5,291 nucleotides of DNA from Spirochaetales bacterium Spiro_01. Its GTDB lineage: Bacteria > Spirochaetota > Spirochaetia > Sphaerochaetales > Sphaerochaetaceae. The stretch lies in NCBI GenBank assembly GCA_001604265.1, contig LVBC01000170.1:1-5291 (forward strand), given 5' to 3'. Position numbers and translations under genes: made by a program. The notes under the pieces were generated by a model. That model saw only the letters and a list, made by a program, of their open reading frames with translations, was not told the origin of the DNA and did not search any database. Shown piece by piece: positions 1 to 5,291 of the stretch (within the stretch, counting starts at the first letter, position 1; every line of letters starts with the position of its first letter).

Positions 1-131
1 TACAAAGCATCTTCAATTACTGTTTATATCCTCGTCTGAGAATTCATAAATCCAAGACGATGCAGATTTCAGCAATCATACTTCTGGTAAAGGCACAAGT
101 CTTTGTGCAGAAAGTCTATTGAGTAGATGCT
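1..131. other. Short non-coding stretch downstream of glf
   Basis: This stretch lies between the glf stop and the window edge. I see no convincing coding sequence in it. On the minus strand there are only very short open frames, one of 11 codons, with no good ribosome binding site. An ATG at 10-8 on the minus strand could begin a gene that runs off the window, but the few visible codons do not allow it to be judged. Two small inverted repeats are present, at 32-60 and 93-108. The stretch looks A+T-richer than the genes, as expected for intergenic DNA. Confidence 0.5.
93..108 (-). terminator. Weak hairpin, possible glf terminator
   Basis: A perfect 6-bp inverted repeat (GCACAA at 93-98, TTGTGC at 103-108) with a 4-base loop starts about 23 bases past the glf stop. 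On the minus strand the stem is followed by CTTTACC, so the T-run is poor. It could be a weak intrinsic terminator for the flippase-glf unit, or just a chance hairpin. Its placement is right but its strength is not. Confidence 0.25.
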
Positions 132-1223
132 TCAGAGTTCTTCCTTTACAAGATTCAGAGCTGCAAGGACAGTCTTGTCCATGTCGAAGTAGGCGTATTG
201 GGCAAGTCTTCCGCCAAGGATCAGCTTGTCATCCTTTTCGGCAAGTTCTCTGTACTTTGCATAGAGCTCGGTATTTGCCTTGTCGTTTATAGGGTAGTAG
301 GGTTCTCCGGTCTCCTTGTAATCTACTGGATACTCTCTGCTTATCCAGGTAACAGGGCTATCGGTCTTTTCGAAGTGCCTGTGCTCGATTATCCTGGTCC
401 AGGGCGTCTCCCTGTCCGTGTAGTTCACTACAGCGACTCCTTGGTAGTTGTCGCATTCGACTCTCTCGAGCTCGAACTTCTCGGATCTGTACTGGAGATG
501 GCCAAGTGAGTACTTGAAGTATTCATCGAGGCAGCCTGTATATACGATCCTGCCTGCCATCGCCTTCCACCTCTCCTGGTCATCATTGAAGTCGGTATTC
601 AGCCTGACTTCGATTCCCTCTAGAAGCTTGTCGATTATCTGCGTATAGCCACCGATAGGAATGCCCTGATAGCGGTCGTTGAAGTAGTTGTTGTCGTATG
701 TGAAGCGGACAGGAAGACGGCGGATTATCGAAGGAGGGAGCTCTGTGCACTCTCGTCCCCACTGCTTTTCGGTGTATCCCTTCACAAGCTTCTCGTAGAT
801 ATCCCTTCCAACAAGGCTGATGGCCTGCTGCTCGAGATTCTCTATCTCTCCCGCTATCTCCTTCTTCTGCTCGTCGATTATCTCCCTTGCCTCCTCTGGT
901 GTGGAGATGTTCCACATCCTCGAGAAGGTGTTCATATTGAATGGCATGTTGTAGATCTCGCCCTTGTAGTTCGCAATCGGACTGTTTATGTAGTTGTTGA
1001 AGGAGACGAACTGGTTCATGTAATCCCAGACCTCTCTTATCGAGGTGTGGAAGATATGGGCGCCATACTTGTGGATATTGATTCCATCCTCATTGTAGGT
1101 ATAGATATTGCCACCTACATGCTCTCTCTTTTCAAGAACGAGAACACTTTTTCCCTTCTTCTTTGCTTCATGGGCGAAAACCGAACCGAACAGGCCTGAA
1201 CCTACAACAATATAATCGTACAT
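132..1223 (-). CDS. glf: UDP-galactopyranose mutase
   Basis: This cytosolic FAD enzyme interconverts UDP-galactopyranose and UDP-galactofuranose, the donor for galactofuranose (Galf) in surface glycans. The 363-residue product has the usual family length. Its N-terminus has the Rossmann FAD motif GSGLFG (G8, G10, G13), then EKR and GGN at 31-39 and the hallmark HKYGAHIFHT at 51-60. The GYTEKQW block ends in W155. R169, R246, Y345 and D347 match, by recalled alignment, E. coli W156, R170, R247, Y346 and D348, which contact substrate or flavin. The C-terminal GGRLAQYAYFDM block is complete, so the enzyme should be active. A TTG one codon upstream is possible, but ATG at 1223 is preferred: an AAGGA motif (1231-1235) sits 7 bases before it, and the ATG overlaps the flippase stop by one base (TGATG). 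Co-transcription and translational coupling with the flippase are therefore likely. The enzyme that uses UDP-Galf is not in the window. Confidence 0.97.
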   Translation of the reverse strand: MYDYIVVGSGLFGSVFAHEAKKKGKSVLVLEKREHVGGNIYTYNEDGINIHKYGAHIFHTSIREVWDYMNQFVSFNNYINSPIANYKGEIYNMPFNMNTFSRMWNISTPEEAREIIDEQKKEIAGEIENLEQQAISLVGRDIYEKLVKGYTEKQWGRECTELPPSIIRRLPVRFTYDNNYFNDRYQGIPIGGYTQIIDKLLEGIEVRLNTDFNDDQERWKAMAGRIVYTGCLDEYFKYSLGHLQYRSEKFELERVECDNYQGVAVVNYTDRETPWTRIIEHRHFEKTDSPVTWISREYPVDYKETGEPYYPINDKANTELYAKYRELAEKDDKLILGGRLAQYAYFDMDKTVLAALNLVKEEL

Positions 1224-2767
1224 CAATCTTTCCTTTTCTCCATTCTACGCTTGATTGTCTTCAAAAAGAAGTTCCTCTTTTCAGCAAGGATGATAAGTGT
1301 CATCAGAATATATGAGATTGCAGATGAAATGAACAGCAGAAGGACACCTATGACCGAATTGGGAAAATAGCGGCTCAGGGCCAGCCCTAAAATGGTGTTC
1401 AGAGAAAATACTGCAAGTACTCTGAGGTAATCGAACCAGTAGCTACCTTGCTTCATGCCATCGAAGCCGTACCTGAATAGGCATACTGGCTCCAGCCAGA
1501 AGTAGGAGAGCAGAAAACTTATTATCGCAGCAAGGAAGACTCCAGAGTAGCCGATGAAGTGGTAGAGAACTATCGATATCAGGGCATTGAGGCCTACTTC
1601 CAGTACTGTCTTGTACCAGTCCTGATGGAAGATTCCATAGGCCTGCTCGAAGGCCCTGACTATGTTCCTGCCTATTATCATGTAGCGCGCCAGTATCATC
1701 ATGAAGACAACATAGAGTGGGAATACATCTGCCTTAGGATACAGGACCCTGATTATATGGTTGAATGCAATGCCAAGAGGGGAGAATATCAGCCCCATAA
1801 GGATAAGGTATATGCAGTTGGTATCGATGAAGGAGACAATGCAGTCCTCCTTTTTCTCGCTGCTGCACATGTTGCCGATCGAGGAGTTCATCGAGGTGAA
1901 TATCAGATTGGTGACTGCCATCAGCCCAAGGAATACAAGACAGTAGTTGGAGTATATTCCCGTGATCTGCGTTCCTGCCAGGATGGACAGCATCAGCAGT
2001 GTGATGTTGTAGCTTACAAGCTGTCCGATTCGGTTCAGGGACAGGCTCCTGAGCTCCCCATATATCCTTCTTTCTGTAGCCCTGTCCAGCTTCTCTGCAG
2101 TACGAAGCTTCCTGGCCACCTTGTAGTTGTACTTTGCAATAAGGGAGAGAACTACGTAATCGAAAGCGTTGCTTGCTCCTATGTAGATGATGTAGTAGAG
2201 GAAGTTCCCTGTCAGTGCGAGTATGACCATCTGTGTGACATACTGGATGATTCTCAGCGTACTTTCCGTGATCGACTGGATGTAGTACTTCTGGTCTGCT
2301 TCGAGGATTATTGACTCGGAGGAGAGGAAGTAGCTCGATACGATACCAACAAGGTATATCGTGTAGCAGATTCTTACCGTGGAAATCGGAACAGGTGTCT
2401 TTATGAGTATCGACAGGAATGGAAGCAGAGCAAGTCCTGTTGCAAGCAGAATGCTGCCAAGGACCCTGTATGCCTTCTGTATGAAGCGCAGCATTCTCCT
2501 GAGACTCACCTCGTCCCTGCCTGCAAGCGGGGTGTAGAGATAGAAGGCCATTGCCGAGTTTATCGTCATATCAGTCAGTGTAAGCTGCTTGATGAAGGTC
2601 GCGAGGAAGGTATTGACGCCGAGTATGTCCTGTGAGAGATTGTTGATGAATACAGCCCTTTCTGCTACTCCGAAGAAGGAGACAAGCACAAGGCCTATCG
2701 AGCCCAGAAGCATGTTCCTCCTTGCATTCCGGCTTCTTTCTTCAGACTGTTCTTTCGAGATTCCCAT
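1223..2767 (-). CDS. Wzx-like polysaccharide flippase (MOP superfamily)
   Basis: This 514-residue integral membrane protein probably flips a lipid-linked oligosaccharide or related polyprenyl-linked glycan from the inner to the outer membrane leaflet. About 12-14 hydrophobic segments can be seen, among them roughly 20-38, 105-122, 135-152, 188-212, 250-265, 272-292, 318-336, 350-368, 390-405, 407-428, 445-464 and 472-495. Family-like features are the N-terminal RNARRN stretch (13-18), the DILGVNTF region near 47-54, TPLAGRDE (79-86) before an amphipathic helix, and the C-terminal pattern FEQAYG...D...LE..LNALISIVL...GYSGVFLAAIISF (373-418), typical of polysaccharide transport (PST-type) flippases. 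Length and end-to-end topology argue for an intact gene. The C-terminus is strongly basic and presumably cytoplasmic. The start at 2767 keeps the family N-terminus. ATG 2713, preceded by AAGGAGG, is an alternative but would remove RNARRN. The gene lies upstream of, and overlaps, glf, linking it to a Galf-containing glycan. The exact substrate cannot be told from sequence. Confidence 0.88.
   Translation of the reverse strand: MGISKEQSEERSRNARRNMLLGSIGLVLVSFFGVAERAVFINNLSQDILGVNTFLATFIKQLTLTDMTINSAMAFYLYTPLAGRDEVSLRRMLRFIQKAYRVLGSILLATGLALLPFLSILIKTPVPISTVRICYTIYLVGIVSSYFLSSESIILEADQKYYIQSITESTLRIIQYVTQMVILALTGNFLYYIIYIGASNAFDYVVLSLIAKYNYKVARKLRTAEKLDRATERRIYGELRSLSLNRIGQLVSYNITLLMLSILAGTQITGIYSNYCLVFLGLMAVTNLIFTSMNSSIGNMCSSEKKEDCIVSFIDTNCIYLILMGLIFSPLGIAFNHIIRVLYPKADVFPLYVVFMMILARYMIIGRNIVRAFEQAYGIFHQDWYKTVLEVGLNALISIVLYHFIGYSGVFLAAIISFLLSYFWLEPVCLFRYGFDGMKQGSYWFDYLRVLAVFSLNTILGLALSRYFPNSVIGVLLLFISSAISYILMTLIILAEKRNFFLKTIKRRMEKRKD
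1231..1235 (-). promoter_or_regulatory. Ribosome binding site of glf
   Basis: AAGGA on the minus strand lies inside the last codons of the flippase gene, 7 bases before ATG 1223 and only 4 bases before the alternative TTG at 1226. This spacing favours the ATG. It also indicates that glf is translated from the flippase mRNA. Confidence 0.65.
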
Positions 2768-2777
2768 ATTATACCCG
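2768..2777 (-). promoter_or_regulatory. Candidate start context of the flippase gene
   Basis: On the minus strand, CGGG (2777-2774) is followed by a 6-base A+T spacer and ATG 2767. The GT4 gene has the same layout: AGGG, 6 A/T bases, ATG. The shared pattern supports ATG 2767 as the real start and suggests that the TATAAT spacer is not a promoter. Confidence 0.45.
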
Positions 2778-2826
2778 CATCAAAGATATGTAGCTATTTT
2801 ACAGAAATTGCGTTTACAATTGAAGA
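2768..2826. promoter_or_regulatory. Divergent intergenic control region, flippase and GT28 gene
   Basis: This 59-base A+T-rich stretch must drive both divergent units unless one is read from outside. On the plus strand, TACAAT (2815-2820) resembles a -10 box, but it would place the RNA start at about the ATG. On the minus strand, TATAAT (2773-2768) abuts the flippase ATG and is better explained as the spacer after a GGG ribosome-binding core. No good -35 box is found at 16-18 bases from either. A 5-bp inverted repeat (AATTG 2806-2810, CAATT 2817-2821) and a direct repeat of TTTACA (2798-2803, 2813-2818) could be operator-like but are short enough to be chance. Confidence 0.4.
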
Positions 2827-3969
2827 ATGAAAGCTCTGTGTGTTTATATCGATGGAGGAAAGGGACACTATGTCCCTGCAAAGGCAGTTCAGGAAAGGCT
2901 CCTGGAGATGGGGCATGAGGCTGTACTTGTTGAGTTCTTCGAGCTCTTGAACATCAAGTGGATAGGAAGGATCAACAAGAGATACTGGAGAACGATGCTC
3001 AAGATGCCGAAGTACGAGCGCAGGATGAGCGAGAAGAACGACCATAGCACCAAGGGCATGGACAGTGCATCGAAGTGGCTCTGCCGAATGTGCACAAAGA
3101 GAATGGCAAGGCTTGTAGATGAGATGAAGCCCGACTTCATCTTCACGACACACCCATATCCGGATCGATTCCTTGCCGATCTTCTCTTTTCATGTGGTCA
3201 CAGCGAGATTCCAGTCTACTACTTTGCAACAGATGTCTTCTCTGTTCCAAAGGCGACCATCAACAACCGTCTTGATAGATTCTACGTATCCACTGTAGAG
3301 GGCCTGGAGAGTGCAGAGAGGCAGGGCCAGAGCAGAGAGAGCCTGAAGCTTGTCCCATTCCCATTGCAATCATCGCTTGCCTCGTCTCCTGTGCTTTCCA
3401 GACAGGAAGCGAGAAGGAAGCTGGAGCTTGATGAGAATCTCTTTACGCTCCAGCTGAATCTGGGAGGAGAAGGACTTGGCACGACAGGACTTCTTGAGCG
3501 CCTTGGGCAGGCCGGGCTTCCCATGCAGATTGTGATCATAGGCGGAATGAGGGATACGATGAAGAGCAGGCTCGAAGCCATCATCAGTCAGTTCCCACCT
3601 CAGGTGAAGGCCTATATAAGAGGTTTTGTCTCAAATGTGAATGAATATGTCTATGCAGCGGATATCGTTGCAGGCAGGGCCGGTATCAATACAATCGTGG
3701 AGACGATCTATGCGAACAGGCCGTTCCTCATTACAGAGACTGTCTATACAGTACTTGCATCTGCCGACTACATAGAGAAGTATCACCTGGGCTGGAACGC
3801 CTCATTCGATTTCGAGAAGCAGGCCCAGATTGTGATAGATTATGCGAAGAATCCTGAGAAGCTTCATGAGTTCGATGACAAGTTCGACAAGGTGCCGATC
3901 ACATATGGCGCCGACAAGCTTGCCAGAATAATGCTCTCGGATGTGGAAAGATTCAGGGCAAGTAGATAG
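2827..3969 (+). CDS. GT28 family glycosyltransferase, diacylglycerol (UgtP/MGDG synthase) type
   Basis: This is probably a membrane-associated transferase that moves a sugar from UDP-glucose or UDP-galactose to a lipid acceptor such as diacylglycerol at the cytoplasmic face. Its 380 residues match the UgtP length. The N-terminal MGDG-synthase-like domain has the glycine/histidine loop DGGKGHYVPAKA (9-20), a basic aromatic segment (45-67) that may touch the membrane, KPDFIFTTHP (101-110) and ATD (134-136). The C-terminal donor domain has LNLGGEGLG (210-218), RGFVSNVNEYVYAADI (265-280) and GRAGINTIVE (283-292), where relatives usually read KPGG-T-SE. No signal peptide or full transmembrane helix is seen. 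The start is fixed because the first beta strand begins at residue 2. The ribosome binding site is weak (GAAGA just before ATG). The gene stands alone on the plus strand, divergent from the flippase and convergent with the GT4 gene. A MurG-like or other lipid-acceptor role is possible. Family is secure; acceptor and donor are inferred. Confidence 0.87.
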   Translation: MKALCVYIDGGKGHYVPAKAVQERLLEMGHEAVLVEFFELLNIKWIGRINKRYWRTMLKMPKYERRMSEKNDHSTKGMDSASKWLCRMCTKRMARLVDEMKPDFIFTTHPYPDRFLADLLFSCGHSEIPVYYFATDVFSVPKATINNRLDRFYVSTVEGLESAERQGQSRESLKLVPFPLQSSLASSPVLSRQEARRKLELDENLFTLQLNLGGEGLGTTGLLERLGQAGLPMQIVIIGGMRDTMKSRLEAIISQFPPQVKAYIRGFVSNVNEYVYAADIVAGRAGINTIVETIYANRPFLITETVYTVLASADYIEKYHLGWNASFDFEKQAQIVIDYAKNPEKLHEFDDKFDKVPITYGADKLARIMLSDVERFRASR

Positions 3970-3975
3970 ATAAAT

Positions 3976-3999
3976 AGGGGAAGCCGATCGACTTCCCCT
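3976..3999. terminator. Shared bidirectional intrinsic terminator
   Basis: An 8-bp perfect stem (AGGGGAAG at 3976-3983 with CTTCCCCT at 3992-3999) and an 8-base loop lie between two convergent stop codons, 6 bases after the GT28 stop and 9 bases past the GT4 stop. On the plus strand the tail is TCGTTTTC. On the minus strand it is ATTTATCT, which is weaker. The placement and the G+C-rich stem make it the likely terminator for both genes, better for the plus-strand one. Confidence 0.75.
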
Positions 4000-4008
4000 T
4001 CGTTTTCA

Positions 4009-5256
4009 TCAGGTGTAGTTCCTGTTGTAGTAGAGGGCCTTCTCCTTGCCATTCTTCACATAGAAGCCCTCATCCTTCTTCCTGAGAAGTTCTTTGTAGA
4101 GATCCTCGAACTGCTGGGCAACTCGCTTGCCATCGTAGAGGTCTCTGTTCCTGAGTGCATTTTCTGCCTTTCGGTCCCTAAGCTCTGGATTCTTGAGGGC
4201 CGAAACCATCTTCTTGGACATGTCCTCCGGGTTGGAGGGCTGGAAGTACCAGCCGGCATCCTTGTCGACCAGGCTTGTCATATTGTAGACATCTGCGCAG
4301 ATTACAGGACAGCCTGAGCAGATTGCCTCGATTATGGTCATCGACTGGTTCTCTGAAAGGGAGGCAGTGACGAAGCTGTTGACTCTCTTCATTATCCTGG
4401 ATTCGATTACCTGCTTGTTCGGAATGAGACCTGTGAAGAGGACGCTGTCCCTTATTCCAAGATCCCTTACCATCTCCTTGAGCTCATACTGGGCTGGACC
4501 CTGTCCAACAATGATGAGCTTCGAATCAGGAATCTGCTTATGGGCAAGAGAGAAGGCCTTGATGGTCACATCTAGCGCCTTCTCGAAGCCGAGTCTGCCG
4601 ACGTAGAGGAAGGTATTCCTGCCGACCCAGGATTCTGGGATGCTTTCGGGAAGGATGTTGGTGCAGTTCTCGTCGTCGAATTTGGAGATGTCGATTCCAT
4701 TGGAAACATATCTGACATCTAGATTCGGCATGTGGGCCTTTACACTGTCGCAGGTCTGCTGGTTAGGTGCTGTTGCCATCCAGACAAGCTCGAAGAACGG
4801 GATGAACAGAATCTGCCAGATCGGCTTTCGGGCAAGCTTGGCAAGAGTATCGCTCTTGAGGGCGTACTTTATGTAGTTCGGATCGTCTATAAGTGTATGG
4901 TGGGTTGCAAGGACCGGAGTGTGGGTCCTTCTTGCTGCGTGGTTCAGTGCCATGCACATCAGCCAGGGGGAGGTGTTGTGGATTATATCGAAGTGGTACT
5001 TCTTGAAGTACTTGGAAAGGAACCAGCCCCAGACCGGCATTATCTTGATGCCCTTGTAGATGAAGGTAGGCAGTGCATTGATACGGATTATCCTGATTCC
5101 ATTCTCTATGACATCGTCGGTAAAGGCCTTGTCGGCTGGAACAAAGAAGTAGACTTCATGGCCCATGTCGATAAGATTCCTTGCCAGATTTATGGTGGAA
5201 GTTATGACGCCATTCGTCTCAGGATAGAATATGTCGAACCCAAATGCTATGCGCAT
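4009..5256 (-). CDS. GT4 family glycosyltransferase, likely glycolipid type
   Basis: This retaining GT-B enzyme of 415 residues most resembles 1,2-diacylglycerol alpha-glycosyltransferases and related lipid-acceptor GT4 enzymes, acting at the inner face of the membrane with a nucleotide-sugar donor. The N-terminal acceptor domain starts FDIFYPETNGVITSTINLA (7-25), with a histidine pair in ATHHTL (117-122) and DIIHNTSPW near 90-98. Basic patches (82-88, 140-145) and a hydrophobic aromatic stretch (147-160) could bind the membrane surface. The C-terminal donor domain has NGIDISKF (186-193), YVGRLGFEKALD (218-229, with R221 and K226), VGQGP (250-254), FTGLIPN (274-280) and the EX7E pair E302/E310 in SLSENQSMTIIEA. 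All expected catalytic blocks are intact. ATG 5256 is chosen because the first Rossmann strand follows at once and AGGG lies 6 bases upstream. The tail after about 392 is basic and lacks a family motif. Polyprenyl-linked or protein-linked acceptors remain possible. Confidence 0.88.
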   Translation of the reverse strand: MRIAFGFDIFYPETNGVITSTINLARNLIDMGHEVYFFVPADKAFTDDVIENGIRIIRINALPTFIYKGIKIMPVWGWFLSKYFKKYHFDIIHNTSPWLMCMALNHAARRTHTPVLATHHTLIDDPNYIKYALKSDTLAKLARKPIWQILFIPFFELVWMATAPNQQTCDSVKAHMPNLDVRYVSNGIDISKFDDENCTNILPESIPESWVGRNTFLYVGRLGFEKALDVTIKAFSLAHKQIPDSKLIIVGQGPAQYELKEMVRDLGIRDSVLFTGLIPNKQVIESRIMKRVNSFVTASLSENQSMTIIEAICSGCPVICADVYNMTSLVDKDAGWYFQPSNPEDMSKKMVSALKNPELRDRKAENALRNRDLYDGKRVAQQFEDLYKELLRKKDEGFYVKNGKEKALYYNRNYT

Positions 5257-5291
5257 TTATAACCCTATGTGCCTCTCTCGACTACCATTAT
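5257..5291 (-). promoter_or_regulatory. Upstream region of the GT4 gene with candidate -10 box
   Basis: On the minus strand, AGGG (5266-5263) lies 6 bases before ATG 5256 and is the likely ribosome binding core. A purine-rich GAGAGAGG stretch lies further up. The window edge reads ATAAT (5291-5287), which would complete a TATAAT -10 box if the next base outside is T and would give a leader of roughly 25 bases. The -35 region is off the window, so the promoter cannot be confirmed. Confidence 0.3.

Noticed and set aside
198..509. Plus-strand open frame opposite the glf 3' half
   Set aside because: The glf reading frame here carries conserved C-terminal catalytic blocks. The antisense frame has a hydrophobic stretch by chance only.
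583..915. Minus-strand open frame in another frame of glf
   Set aside because: It is out of frame within the strongly conserved mutase. Its product is Arg/Ser/His-rich low-information sequence typical of a shifted frame.
1559..2314. Long open frame on the plus strand (251 codons) inside the flippase gene
   Set aside because: It lies wholly antisense to a well-recognised membrane protein. Its translation is rich in Tyr, Asp, Val and Gln with no domain I recognise, as expected for the complement of a hydrophobic coding sequence. No ribosome binding site or intergenic position supports it.
2768..2773. Perfect TATAAT on the minus strand as a sigma-70 promoter for the flippase
   Set aside because: It touches the ATG, no -35 hexamer fits at 16-18 bases, and the same G-run plus A/T spacer layout occurs before the GT4 gene. 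It is kept only as a finding to check.
482..5012. Recurring short words such as CTTGAAGTA in several genes, considered as dispersed repeats
   Set aside because: They fall within coding frames, are very short, and reflect similar codon choice for Lys, Tyr, Phe and Leu. There is no extended identity or regular spacing.
4732..5262. Plus-strand open frame of 176 codons opposite the GT4 gene
   Set aside because: It overlaps the conserved N-terminal half of an intact GT4 enzyme, and its translation shows no family features. It is a shadow frame.
1..5291. tRNA or rRNA genes, CRISPR arrays, insertion sequences, attachment sites
   Set aside because: No cloverleaf-like segments, regularly spaced repeats, transposase motifs or terminal inverted repeats were seen on reading both strands. 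The window is almost fully occupied by four intact genes.

Overview
This 5.3-kb window is a compact, almost fully coding piece of a bacterial cell-envelope glycan and glycolipid region. It holds four intact protein genes and no RNA genes, mobile elements or CRISPR. Base composition looks moderate (near half G+C by eye) and even throughout. All four genes share a codon style rich in AGA/AGG arginine, so nothing suggests a recent foreign insertion. The organism cannot be fixed from this window. The UDP-galactopyranose mutase is of the ordinary bacterial (Escherichia/Klebsiella-like) type. The pairing of a GT28 diacylglycerol-type glycosyltransferase with a GT4 lipid-type glycosyltransferase fits bacteria that make membrane glycolipids, such as Firmicutes or spirochaetes. 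This is a weak inference.

Layout: positions 1-131 hold no recognisable gene, only two small inverted repeats, one of which is a weak terminator candidate. Positions 132-1223 (minus strand) encode UDP-galactopyranose mutase (glf). Its ATG overlaps by one base the stop codon of the upstream gene at 1223-2767 (minus strand), a large multi-pass membrane protein of the Wzx-like polysaccharide flippase family. These two form a translationally coupled pair. A 59-base divergent intergenic region (2768-2826) separates them from a plus-strand GT28 gene (2827-3969) of the UgtP/MGDG-synthase type. That gene converges on a minus-strand GT4 gene (4009-5256). The two convergent genes share one hairpin between their stops that can serve as a terminator in both directions.

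Working model (inference): the GT4 and GT28 enzymes act at the cytoplasmic face of the membrane, putting sugars on diacylglycerol or another lipid acceptor. Glf supplies UDP-galactofuranose, and the flippase moves a lipid-linked glycan across the membrane. No galactofuranosyltransferase, polymerase or ligase is present, so the locus probably continues outside the window. The combination suggests, but does not prove, a galactofuranose-containing surface glycan or glycolipid. I see no clear sign of a wholly new system. The main points of interest are the unusual gene combination, the departures from family consensus in the two transferases, and the start-site architecture.
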